DNA of 64,000 bases from Doris montereyensis (taxonomy: Eukaryota > Mollusca > Gastropoda > Nudibranchia > Dorididae): positions 133,501 through 197,500 of the forward strand of contig JAXRKP010000181.1 of assembly GCA_037039925.1 (NCBI GenBank), in the 5' to 3' direction. This document shows, in pieces, positions 36,095 to 47,974 of the stretch. Below the pieces are notes generated by a model, which was given only the letters and a program-made list of their open reading frames with translations, did not search any database and had not been told where the DNA came from. Each line of letters begins with the position of its first letter. The first letter of the stretch is position 1. The translations under genes were made by a program, and so were the position numbers.

Positions 36095-36540
36095 GCAGAT
36101 AACCACTAGAGATCTCCCAGTAACCTTACAAAACACAGATAACCACTGGAGATCTCCCAGTGACCTTACAAATGCAGATATCCACTGGAGATCTCCCAGT
36201 GACCTTACAAAACGCAGATGGAGATCTCCCAGTGACCTTACAAAACGCAGATAACCACAGGAGATCTCCCAGTGACCTTACAAAACGCAGATAACCACAG
36301 GAGATCTCCCAGTGACCTTACAAAATGCAGATAACCACAGGAGATCTCCCAGTGACCTTACAAAACGCTGATAACCACTGGAGATCTCCCAGTGACCTTA
36401 CAAAACGCAGATAACCACTGGAGATCTCCCCAGTGACCACAAATGCAGATAACCACTGGAGATCTCCCAGTGACCTTACAAAACGCTGATAACCACTGGA
36501 GATCTCCCAGTGACCTTACAAAACGCTGATAACCACCGAA
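36095..36540 (+). repeat. 40-bp satellite, about 11 units, palindromic core
   Basis: Unit GATAACCACTGGAGATCTCC + CAGTGACCTTACAAAACGCA. Each unit holds CACTGGAGATCTCCCAGTG, almost its own reverse complement around a central GAGATCTC. The fourth unit lost its GATAACCACT part; others differ by single bases (ACGCA/ACGCT/ATGCA). Confidence 0.95.
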
Positions 36541-36594
36541 AATGCTGATAATACAACTGGTGACTTACTGATAATGGCGGATTTTTTGGTGGCA

Positions 36595-37349
36595 CAGTGG
36601 AATCTCTCTAATCGGGAACCTCTCTGATTAAGAACCCTGGGAACGGAATTTTTTCTATGTATTTTACCCCTCTAAATGGGAAAGGTCTCCGGCTAATCGG
36701 GACAAGTTTTTGCGGGCTTGCATTGATTATCATCACTATTTCTCCCCTATTTATTTATTTCAACACGCACTTGTTATCCAAATTTGGTTTTCGCGTTAGC
36801 AAAACATCATTTATTACACCTGCATTCATGCTACAGTTGTTATACATTACATAAAATTTACACGATGTCGCAAGTGCCTGTTCATAACGACAATAAGCCA
36901 GACACACCAGATATCCATTGCCAAGGTGTGAAAGCAGGCGTCGAGCCAGTCCTTGTTCATCCACCTAACAATACAGTACGGTGCTGACACGGGACGGCGC
37001 TTAGAAAGCAGACTTGTGCACTATCATAGTCTTTTATTGCCCACCTAACCCGCCAATCACAAGGGTGGACACGTGAGGAGATTTAACTATTCACCATGCC
37101 TTCTTGGTCATGCGTTTTGTTCAACAAAAATCGATTGTGAGTGTGAGTGACATCCCTGATGAATGTTGTCTTTGTTTTAATCAACTGTACTGGTTCTATG
37201 GCTACTTGTTCGTTTAAATCTGCATTTTACCCCCACAGAAAGGCGTAGGTACCTCAAACTGCTGAGGGCAAACCAAAATGTCTAAGTCTGCGGGAAATCG
37301 GGATGATTTTACAATCCACAGAGAGTTCCCGATTGGAGATATTCCAATG
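36595..37349. mobile_element. pogo/Tigger-like element (CAGTGGAA termini), copy 1
   Basis: Left end CAGTGGAATCTCTCTAATCG; right end GATTGGAGATATTCCAATG. The interior aligns in reverse with 48210-49032 (e.g. CACAAGGGTGGACACGTGAG here, TCGTGTGTCCACCCTTGTG there). No transposase frame. GATTTTTTGGTGG occurs on both sides (36580 and 37370). Confidence 0.7.
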
Positions 37350-37476
37350 TATTTGACTCCCGATTAACACCAGATTTTTTGGTGGTATTTGACGCTGCCT
37401 AGAGCTAGATTCTAGATCTATGTAAAGATGGTTTGACATACACGTGTTATGTTTACGTAACCCTGGTAAGGCTATG

Positions 37477-37580
37477 ACCGGTAAATGCTGGTTTCTTACA
37501 GCACTCTGTTCAGCACTACGTGCAAGATTTCCCGTTTGCCTGCTACAAACCTCTCAGCGCGATGCCCGGCATTTGCCGGT
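37477..37580. repeat. inverted repeat ACCGGTAAATGCTGG / CCGGCATTTGCCGGT
   Basis: 15-bp arms with two mismatches bound a segment of about 100 bp. Possibly a minimal TIR element. Confidence 0.5.
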
Positions 37581-38575
37581 AAGGATTAACGGGTCAAGAG
37601 AGGCCTGAATATTCTTCATTCTTACTGTCTTACGCTCATGCTCTTTTAAAAAAATGCTTTCTGATTGGTGAACCATTTAATAAATAGGAAAAAGGACACG
37701 TTCTGGCGCATATAAACTGACGTTAAAAAAGCCTTAAGTTGAGTCTATTTCAAAAGGTGTATCCGGCTTTATTATCTTTGCCTTGGACAATTGGTAGTAA
37801 TGATGCTAACAGCTGTACTATGCATGAAGTAGACCTGTTATACAACTTTCATTATTGGTCTCCCTATTGTAAAATAGACTGATCCTACTAGGACATAGGA
37901 CAAGTCCATTGCTAGAGGGGTGTAAATGTGATCTGGTCATTTTGAGAGCCTGTGTGATTGAGCTGATAATAAGAATATGGGTTTGCACAAATATGTAATT
38001 GGTCTTGTTGCCTCCTACTAAATTGAAAGAATGGAATCATCCTAGTTTGGCTTCGTTTGGGTGATCCCGTATGATCGCGACTGAATTCAATAGATTGGTG
38101 ATGGCCTGATCAGAAGTAACACTTCCCTGTGAACTCGTAAAACGTCATGGGCAGTCTCGCGCCGCGGCGATGAATGTCAGTGAGCCAACTAGCATGTGGC
38201 AGCCCTTGTGCTGGAGCAAGCCGCTTTTCTAGTGTTAAATTACTTCTCATTAACTTTTGGGAAGGACTTCCATAGTTGGAGTTCCATCCAAGGGACATAA
38301 TAAAGAGGGTTTATTTTGAAGGGGTGGAATAAAAATTGCGGCTTGGTTTTTGTGGGGGATAAAGAAAGAAAGAAAAATAAAGAGGTAGTAGGAGGAGCTA
38401 CGTTCAATGTGGGCCAATCAGAGATCGTGTGACACTATTGCAACAACGGATAGGACTGAAGACTTTAACGACAACAGCCAGAACATGAGCAGTTCAACGA
38501 GTGAGTGAGGCGAGTGACGAAAGACTGACAGATTGATGAACACGAGCAGTCCAAATGTGACAATGACAAGGGACA

Positions 38576-38821
38576 GCTAATTTACTCGCCTCACAGTCCT
38601 TTGCTATCTCTTCAAGTTATATATCTGGAATCCTCAGGTTCTATGCTTTAACATAAGGCAGGTTTCACAAAATGGTCCATCCCCATTTCCCTCTCTTTTG
38701 TCAAAATGTACATGTTATATTTCTTGCAAGCGTTATATACCATGTTAAAGCTTAGAAAATGAGGATTCCAGATATATGACTTTAAGAGATAGCAAAGGAC
38801 TGTGAGGCGAGTAAATTAGCT
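38576..38821. mobile_element. hairpin (foldback) element, ~78-bp arms
   Basis: Left arm AGCTAATTTACTCGCCTCAC, then AGTCCTTTGCTATCTCTT and ATATATCTGGAATCCTCA; right arm is the near-perfect reverse complement ending TGAGGCGAGTAAATTAGCT. The spacer of about 90 bp contains AAATGGTCCATCCCCATTTC, which reappears inverted at 42385-42412. Confidence 0.85.
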
Positions 38822-39293
38822 TTTAAAAGTCATGTTTTTCAGTCAAGGGGCATAACTGTGAAAATTCTAGGTCCAATGCCAGTGACGTAATGTTACGCGA
38901 ACTGCACGCATCCGTCGACCAAGGTTTCCCTGGCGTTTATTTAGTGACATAACGCTTGGGCATCTGGTTTAGAGAGTTCCCTGACTTTTCCCTAGTTCTC
39001 AATAAGATGTGAAGTCTGTGTTTGTGTTTCCCGACACCTCGGGTGTAGAGTCCCATGGCCGGTGCCTTACCGTTGATAAGATGACTCTCGCGTTCCGGAT
39101 CGTGTGGATGGATGAAAACCGATGCTTTTTTGTCCCCGTTTTTGTAAAATTCTGTGATTGTACGCCTTTATAATATCCCTATTACGTGTTATGGGTTTAT
39201 CGTGTGTGCCATTCTGCTGAAACAGGTACGGTAAACTTCCACGACTTATATAACGAGTGAGGATGCGATACGTATAGGCCGATATTTGCCAAT

Positions 39294-39304
39294 AGAGAGA
39301 GAGA

Positions 39305-39378
<74 letters not shown>
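39294..39378 (+). repeat. (GA)n microsatellite
   Basis: About 40 GA units, with GAGGGA near the left end. Confidence 0.97.
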
Positions 39379-39382
<4 letters not shown>

Positions 39383-40359
39383 CGAGACAGACTAAACAGA
39401 GAACTAGAGACAGAGAGAAAGAGAGATGCATGCACTACTTGAACCAGCAATAAAACTTTCATCGAAAAAGAAGAGCCTTTTGAGAGAGAGTATGTGTGTG
39501 TGTCAATGGTTCTTCTTCGCACTCCCATCATCACTTCTCCGTTTACTCCCATCCCTCCCTCTCCGACTATCTACAGTCACATAGAGCGTCCCACTAGACT
39601 AGCACAAACTTGTGTCTTTATCGATCGATAATTGCTTCGGAATACGGGACGGGATGGGAGCGTTTCCTTTAAACTCAGTGGCTGACAAATCTTGAACTCT
39701 ACTTGAACCTGTGCTATTAGTATTATTTTCTCTCTCTCGTTTAAATGCGTTTTTAGTAATATTGTATTGTTGTGCGAAGAAGACTGTGCTTTAAGAAGCC
39801 ACTTCACCTGAAGAGTTCAATTAGAGTCACTATCGTTATTCTGTAATGGACTTCTAAACCTCCCGTATTGCCAATTATATTGTCTTTATTTATTAGGAAC
39901 ATAATAAATCATGAAAGCCTATTAATTGCTGGAGACAATAAGTTTGACTCACGATATAAGCCAAAGCAGGATTTTGCTAATGCAATACCGAATCTAACCT
40001 GAACGGTCTCCGAATCTAACCTGATCACAGTCTCCTTTCTGATGTCCGATCATCGTCTACATTTTTAATAATGGGGATGGACGTATTTAAGCGTCATCTC
40101 TAGATTTAGATCATGGCCATGAGAAGACATTTTTAAGAAAAATATTCTGTAATAAGCCAACCGGACAATTTAAAAACAAAAATTTCATGATTTCTCAATA
40201 GGTTTACACGAGATAAAAAGATAAAATAAGGCTCGACACAATATTACCGTACAATTTATTCAAAGATCTCAGATCTTGATTAACAAAAAAGGAAGCAATA
40301 AAGTAACATGAAAGGAATTGTCCGAGTCTGCCATAAGGTTTTAACTCAGAGGATTCGAC

Positions 40360-40412
40360 AATAATAATAATAATAATAATAAAATAATAATAATAATAAT
40401 AATAATAATAAG
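40360..40412 (+). repeat. (ATA)n trinucleotide repeat, block 1
   Basis: About 17 ATA units with one phase slip (AATAAAATAA) near 40378. Confidence 0.95.
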
Positions 40413-40497
40413 TAGTCTCATGGTATTCTCACTCTCATTTGAATAAATAATTAACCTATGATTTTTTTGTGTCTTTTACAGATTAAATGGTCGGGAG

Positions 40498-40549
<52 letters not shown>

Positions 40550-40572
40550 TAATAAATGATAATAATAATAAT
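40498..40572 (+). repeat. (ATA)n trinucleotide repeat, block 2
   Basis: About 22 units, interrupted by TTAATAAATG near 40549. Only 85 bp of non-repeat lies between the two blocks. Confidence 0.95.
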
Positions 40573-42329
40573 CATAACACATGTTTTCTTTCACTCCAGA
40601 TCATAAAATGGCGCTTCTACGTATTTTAACTCAACTGTTTTTTCAGACAGAACTCTTGCAACTGTGTGTTCATTTGTAGACCATAGTTGTTAGTTTAACA
40701 AGATTGGAAAATCTCCAAGGAGAAACCTGCCTCACGTGATTGCAAAAGATAAAAAATATTTAGGATCTCGCCAAAATTTCTTTGAACAATTCTTTTTCAC
40801 ATGGAATTAAAGAAAAAAACAGAATAAAAGGTCGTTGACCTCACCTACCTTAAGGTGAAAAAGGACTTATTAACAAAAAGAGCGAAATGCTGTCTGTCTC
40901 GATTGCTGACGTTCGTTACCCAAAAATTATTCACAAAACACACAAATTGAAAGCACATCTGCAATGTCAAAGCTATACATGGACCAAATGTTAGAAGATT
41001 CATCAATTAGACGTCTTTAAGAAAGATTAATTGAAGAGTTCAAGTTATCATTGGGTCCCATTTTTTTGCCTATGAAGGCTGTGATTATTCTCTGTCAGAA
41101 TCGAATCCCCAGCGGAGAATAATCAACTTTGGTTATTTTCCGTCCATGGGTTTTCAAGCTGACCTTTGAGGCCTTTACAATAGGTGCGCAAAATGTGGGC
41201 TGTTCGTTATGTTTGCACTGTCAGCACAAACGCATCATTATAATAAGAATTATGCCAAACGCATTTTAATAAGATGTTTACACTCAACATCATTATAAAA
41301 ATATCGTCTTACAAAAGAGACAACTACTTCGCAGGCCCCACCACCTTGCGATCATCAAACACCCCAGAGGCACGGGCGACAAGGTTTAATGGATTTGATC
41401 GCTCCACATCCACAGCTGAGATATTTTAGGATTTTAAAAATAATTTGTTTAAACAGCTCAGGGATCGTTGATCTACCTCCCCTTTTATTCCGTTTCCAAT
41501 GGTACTAGGTGTCAACCCACCTACCTGATCGAAAAAACTAATTTTTCAACCGTTGGTGGGGCTAAACGTTGCTGACACCTTGCCTTGGACTATCAAATTT
41601 GTAATGTAAGTTCATTATGTAAAAGTTGTAACAACTAGGCCTACATTTCTGCGAACAACAAGCGTGGTTCGAGTTGTTTATCAATTGCTATGCACTAGGG
41701 CCGTCTAGTTAAACATTTATATTAAACTTTGCTAATTTTTTTTTTACTCGCACGCATGTGTGTATGATACTGAGATCGTTATCTTTAAAGAAGATACTAC
41801 TAAGCACTGCTTACATTGACCACCAGATATATACGCTAGATTAAGATAGTACCGAGAGATTTTCAGCTGGACAAGCAAGGAGAGAGAGTAGACTGAGTTT
41901 CTATTACAACAACGAATTCAGTAGCATTTGTTGTGTACCTGACCAGTTTGAAGCTCATTTCTATTAGAGTTTTCATAGACGCTGAGCAGCGTCGAGGTAA
42001 AAGAACATTGAGTGAAATGATGTGTGTGTCTCAGTATTTATTTAGTGTAACACTAACACAAATTTGGAAAAGATCTCCCTCCACTTTCATAGAAAGTGTC
42101 AACTGTCTGTCTGAACAGACAATGAAAATGAATGAAATGCCCGGACTTGGGAATCACGTTGACATTTCTTTTCCTCTCGATAGCCATCAGCTACCACGGC
42201 AGTAGAAAATCCTCCAATGTCGGAAAACTTAGACAAAAGTTATTATCTTCCTGTTCGTAATACCCGGCAGAGTTGAATAATCAAATTTGGTTATTTTCAG
42301 CCCGGATGAGAAAATACTCACTCGCTTTT

Positions 42330-42425
42330 GTGAAACCTATCTTTTAATGGAATGTAACACTTGGTAAGAAATGCACATTTTGCAGGGAAATGGGGATGGA
42401 CCATTTTTTTTCAATAACCTGCCAT
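42330..42425. repeat. relative of the 38.6-kb hairpin spacer
   Basis: TGTGAAACCTATCTTTTAAT and GGGAAATGGGGATGGACCAT are the reverse complement of pieces at 38660-38740. Confidence 0.6.
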
Positions 42426-42542
42426 ATCTTGTCTCTCCTTCTCCTTAATCTATTTATAGCACGTCATCTCTAGATTTAGATCTAGATTTAGATTCTAGAG
42501 TTTCCTTTAAAAACAGTAAACACAGTGCAAACATAGAAGACT

Positions 42543-42778
<236 letters not shown>

Positions 42779-43505
42779 TGGGAGGGAGAGAGCATTGAGA
42801 GAGAGAGACGACAAACATACTGAGTCATGAGAGCTTCCTTCTACCAACTGTACACGTCCTGCATTTTAATTATTAAATGCCACACCAACTCTGGGAGGTC
42901 CCGATAATATTTTAAATCGAACCACTTATTCAACACATGAAGATTAGCCAGTCTGTCTTGCTATAAAGCATCCCAGTGTTCGTCTCTGTAATTAAGCATC
43001 ACATTTTACGACTGCGCAGATAAGACGTCTTTATCTCACCTTTAGGTTTGCAATAATGCCAAAAACCTAAGACCTAATAATAATCAGATACACATAGATC
43101 TCGATATGTAGGCCAGCTCTACTGTGACTTCTCGACTCTTGAGCTGAACTGGAAATTTATCATTCTCGTAGAGAAGAATAACTAAATTTATTCCCAGTTT
43201 ATAAAATTGAAAACTTCCGGTGAAGCAGCTACAAGCTGAAATATCTACTATTTGCTGTCCAAAATCTTCACCTATCCGTACAATTTGATTGCAGTCAACT
43301 TTAGATCAATCATATTGTCAACGTCGCTCAACAAACTTTGATTAATCAATAAATCGATTGCACATTTAACTCAGTGACATGACAATATAAGAAGATCGGA
43401 TCATTCTTCACATCTTCCTCTTTTTAATAAATGGAAAAATCATGCATTTTACCATCTTAATGAACGTTTTAGTCTGCTTAAAAAGTCTTACATCAAGGTC
43501 ATATT

Positions 43506-43506
<1 letters not shown>

Positions 43507-43589
<83 letters not shown>

Positions 43590-43600
43590 CCTCTCCCCCT
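43507..43600 (+). repeat. (CT)n microsatellite
   Basis: About 37 CT units then CCCTCTCCCC. Confidence 0.97.
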
Positions 43601-43743
43601 TCTTAATAGTTATTATCATTATTCATGAACTCATAACTGCGAAAACGTTGTAGCCATGTCTCGTAGTCTAAAAATCCCTACCATTTGCCTCTGTCCAGAA
43701 CCCATCTCTCTGTCTCTGTTTGTCTGGTCAGACCTGACTGTCT

Positions 43744-43748
<5 letters not shown>

Positions 43749-43808
<60 letters not shown>
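43749..43808 (+). repeat. (CT)n microsatellite
   Basis: About 29 CT units. Confidence 0.97.
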
Positions 43809-43810
<2 letters not shown>

Positions 43811-45087
43811 GCCCAAAACTTGTCTGATTTTCCAACGTTACCAAAATCTTCGTCTTTTACTACATTTTCAAGGAAAAGGTGGGTCATAGCCCTGATGGGT
43901 CACCTTGGACTGTGATTGTGACAATTGAAAGCAATATACTACACGCCTGTTACACTAAGTGTTATCTACGAGCAATCTCTTCACTGAAAATTCAAAGGCT
44001 CTCAAAAGGAACACATGACATAGCATAAGGAAGCCTCAACTGAAGGAGATCAAATAGCACAATGACATTATTTTTTCCAATTCAAGTTGATTTAATATAA
44101 AATCATAATCAGAGATTTAATGCTAGAAAAGGTCAATCAAAATAATGTGCATATCAGAAAATAAACAAGTAAAGACTATAATATACAGAATAAAAATACA
44201 TTTGTTAGCACTTCAGATATGGCATTTTGTTTTATGGAAACGGAAAAATGCCAATTAATCGTTCTCTGCTTCCTTCTTCTTTTTGGCATCAACCAACAAT
44301 GCAAATGTCGGGTGCTTAAGAGATGGGGGTGCTGGGTGGGCAGGTGTGGGGTACATGTAAAAATAGAAGGTTCTGGTGACGCCGCGTGAAACCTTATGTC
44401 CATGTAGTCATAACGGTTCATAATGCAACACATTGTTTAAGAAAACAACAAAAACAAAACAACAACAACAACAACGAAGTCCAGAACCCCCCTTCCCTCC
44501 TGCCCCCCCCCCACCACGAAAATCGCACCATTTGGTGATATTATGGTCAACGTATTGCTTTCAGATGGCATTGGGCATATCACATTTTTGCCACCAACCA
44601 TTGTCTTATCACATGTATTTGTATAGGATTTTTTTGATAAAGATCAAGAGGGAATAGAACATTAAAAAAAATGCTTTTGGGCGATGAATTTAACACAAGC
44701 AAGTCTTATCGCATGCAAGGCAAGTAGCACACATTTAGCGTAAAGAACGCCCAGCTCGTTACATTGTGACATCTGAATTTGCTCTCCTTGTTCAGCAGCA
44801 TTGCATTTGACAGAATATCGTAGAAATCATGTAAAAAAGCTCAATACCTTGGACAATATAATATGCTAAACAAAGTAATGTGAAAGGAATAGGGATGTAA
44901 TGTTATCTCTGAGATGTAACAAGAATGGAACAGTTTGTTAGAACTTTTCAGTATCGGAAACTTCTTCTTCATAAAACTGAGCCAACTCAATTCTTGACCA
45001 CATGTATTACTGTTATCGCTCTTTAGCAAAGTTTTTGCAGAATTTGTCTACACTTTTTACGAGACAACAAGGAGAACATACAGTTTA

Positions 45088-45090
<3 letters not shown>

Positions 45091-45138
<48 letters not shown>

Positions 45139-45303
45139 CTCTCTCCTTCTCTCCCTCCCCTCCCCCCTCTCTCTCTCTCAAAAATCTCTATCTCTCTCTG
45201 CCTGTCTGTCTCTCTCTCTTCTCTCTCCTCCTCCTCTCTCCCTCTTTCTGTGTCTCTCTCTGTGTCTCTGTCTGTCTGTCTGTCTCCTCCCCCTCTCTCT
45301 CTC

Positions 45304-45359
<56 letters not shown>

Positions 45360-45436
45360 CTCTTTTCCCCTGTCTCTCTGTGTCTTTCTGTCCCTGTCTG
45401 TCTGTCTGTCTCTCTTTCTTTCTCTCTCTCTCATTA
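45091..45436 (+). repeat. compound (CT)n / (CTGT)n pyrimidine tract
   Basis: 345 bp nearly pure pyrimidine on the plus strand except for CTGT and CTGTG units and one AAAAATCTCTA break. Confidence 0.97.
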
Positions 45437-46049
45437 ATATTTTATTTTATGTTTGATGCATAGTACACATACAATTATTGTCATACAACATGCATAAATA
45501 CGCCCATGCACACACACACACATATTATATACATGCATGTACATACTTTTAATTCTATTTACTGCTGCCACTGGCTATTGAAAAGCAAATTCATCGGCCA
45601 TCAGAACCGAAGACTGCTGTGTAACGTCAAGACAGAAATATCACTGACCTTGTACTTTTGCCCATCCAATTCATCGACCTTATCATGACTGTCTGTCTGG
45701 TCAACTTAAAACATCCATGCCTTACTCCGGAAATATGCAGTCTGGTCAGGATCAAGTTGGGGAAATAAAGATCTTAAACCAACTGCTAGTAAAGTAAAAA
45801 GATGAGAGCAACAGTGAAGGCCATGTGACATGAGGGTAGACTTTGAACGTATATGTATCAAATATAAAAATAAGTATATCAACGACCAACATGTTTGTTA
45901 GTACGTATAACAGTTAACTGTAGATGTATTAACAAGGACAGAAAGCAATGGAAAACTACTGTCTATTGCAAAACCATTCCCAGGACACTATTGACTTTCA
46001 AAACAAATACACGTCAATTCAAATCTCACGATACAACACGAAAAAACGC

Positions 46050-47225
46050 TACGCCACAAAGTAAGTTTCACTATAGCCACATGGAATGTTCGTACATTAT
46101 ACCAACTAGGAAAACTCGAAAATCTGATACAGAAAATAAATAAATAAAAAATATAAATACTGGGTGTTGCAGAAAAGGTGGACAGGTGTAAGAAAAGTTG
46201 AGATTGATGGACATGAAATAATCTACTCAGAAGGAGTGAAAGATGAAGAAGAGTGGGAATACTGTTTGACAACCAACAAGCCGATCTATTGTGGGTTTTT
46301 CAGAATTTCCGATATAATTCTATTAGTGAAACTAAAAGGAAATTCCTTTGATTTGAATATGATACAAGTTATGCTCCTACAACAGAAAGCGACGAAAGTG
46401 ATATAGAACTATTCTACGAGAACTTAGAGGGCCAAAACATACGATGCAAGTCACAATAAATCACTATTATAATGGGCGACTTTAACGCAAAGTAGGTAGC
46501 GAAAGAGTTGAAAACATCGTCGGTGGATATGGTTTGTAAACGCAAAACGAAAGAGGAAACATGATAGACTGGTGCATGAAAAAAAGCTACATGATAGCAA
46601 ATGCATGGTTGAAAGACCACATCAGAAGGAAATGGACATGGCAAAGCCCTGGAGACATATAAAAATCAAATTGACTACGTAATGGATCCACAACGTTTTA
46701 CAAAATTGGTAAAAATAGCAAAAAACAATACCCAGAGCTGATATAAATAGCGATCATCGACCAGCGAAATGCATTCTCAAACTAAAACTAAAACGCCTAA
46801 ACAAAAGCAAGACACAACCAAAGATGCAAATTGAGCTCTTGTGCGAAACGTGGACTTAAGATGCACAATGTCGTAAACGTTTAGAACCCTTTGAAATGTG
46901 GATATATAGAAGAATATTGAAAATCATTTGGACAGCAAAACAAACATGGAAGTTCTAGTAGAACTGAGAACATCAAGACAAGGCAAATGATATTTTTTGG
47001 CCATGTGTGGAGACAAAATGGATTAGAAAAACTAGCAACATCTGGATGCATAAGAAGGGACAAGAGCTCGTGGCAGACAACGCACCACATACATAACGGT
47101 GTTGAGACAAAACACGACCGATATCACCACCAACGCGGATTTTACCAGAAACACTGAACACAAAACAACATGGAGAGGATGGTCGGCAACGTGTTGAATA
47201 ACGCAAGCCACAAATGAGGATGATG
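46050..47225 (+). mobile_element. RTE/BovB-like LINE, RT core deleted
   Basis: Endonuclease start IATWNVRTLYQLGKLENL, later RWTGVRKVEIDGHEIIYSEG, IIMGDFNAK, GNMIDWCMKKSYMIANAWLK and RKWTWQSPGD. From about 46850 it jumps to the protein C terminus (EMWIYRRILKIIWTAKQTW, then FGHVWRQNGLEKLATSG). The reverse transcriptase core between is missing. Many stops. The 3' tail is GATGATGATAATAA, like the short-repeat tails of RTE elements. Distinct from the minus-strand LINE family. Confidence 0.8.
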
Positions 47226-47444
47226 ATAATAAAAATACGAGTTTAAATGTATTGTCTCTATGCAATGAAACGTATTTCGAAAAGTCAAACAACGAAACCA
47301 TAAAAACACATCTCTCAATTGTACCATAAATCAGAATATTTACCTTTTAGAATATTGATTTGAGTGCATTAAACGATGCACCTAAAACAGAAACCACCAT
47401 ACAACCCTATTTTTACTGAGGTCCCTTTGGGATGCGGTCTGAGC

Positions 47445-47483
47445 CAAGGCCGTCTATAACCTACCACTATATAGACGGCCTTG
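47445..47483. repeat. perfect 14-bp stem-loop
   Basis: CAAGGCCGTCTATA, 11-base loop, TATAGACGGCCTTG. GTCTGAGCC lies just outside on both sides as a direct repeat. About 240 bp upstream of the next gene's ATG. Confidence 0.85.
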
Positions 47484-47724
47484 TCTGAGCCCGATGGATC
47501 AGCCGTAAGATCTCCTTAGAAATTTAGCTTACTTATTACGCGGGTTGATCAACTTCCCACGTAGTAGTAGATGTCAACAAATATGGAGGTCTTCGGGTCG
47601 AGGATCATCATAACGTGTTATTGGACGTTTTATCGTATTACATTATATGTAAATTAGATCCGTATCCTTATTATATCTCTGTGTTTCTGTTGTAAATATC
47701 TACCCTATTTAGTTCGTCATTATA

Positions 47725-47974
47725 ATGGAAAGAAGGCAATCTGGAAGTTCTCTCCATCTTCAATACATTTTGGTGTTCATCGTTTACCTGATATCGAGTC
47801 TCACTAGTCTTTGCGATGCTAATGTCGTGCCAAAGGAAGTGGGTGTGAGCCAAACTACAACTATCCATGGACAACTACCACCAGTTATAGCTAAGACCTC
47901 AGCATATAATGTGGTGATTCCAGTGCAAAAAGCTATTGCTTCTGCCGATCTCTCTGCTACACAGTCTTCTAAAG
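47725..47974 (+). CDS. membrane-protein exon 1 (signal peptide)
   Basis: ATG in context TATAATGG, the first start after several stops. Signal peptide of about 31 residues, cleavage inferred near LCDA|NVV. Donor AAAG|gtcagg, phase 1. Confidence 0.75.

Noticed and set aside
36095..36540. CRISPR-like array
   Set aside because: Units are adjacent 40-bp copies with no unique spacers, in a eukaryotic context; it is a satellite.
36755..36964. Small minus-strand frame inside the pogo-like element
   Set aside because: No HTH or DDE motif; it is not a transposase remnant that I can recognise.
39067..39552. 161-codon minus-strand frame
   Set aside because: Its middle third is a GA repeat translated as Ser-Leu; flanks show no domain.
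46164..46406. 80-codon frame taken as a gene
   Set aside because: It is the surviving endonuclease piece of the decayed LINE at 46050-47225.
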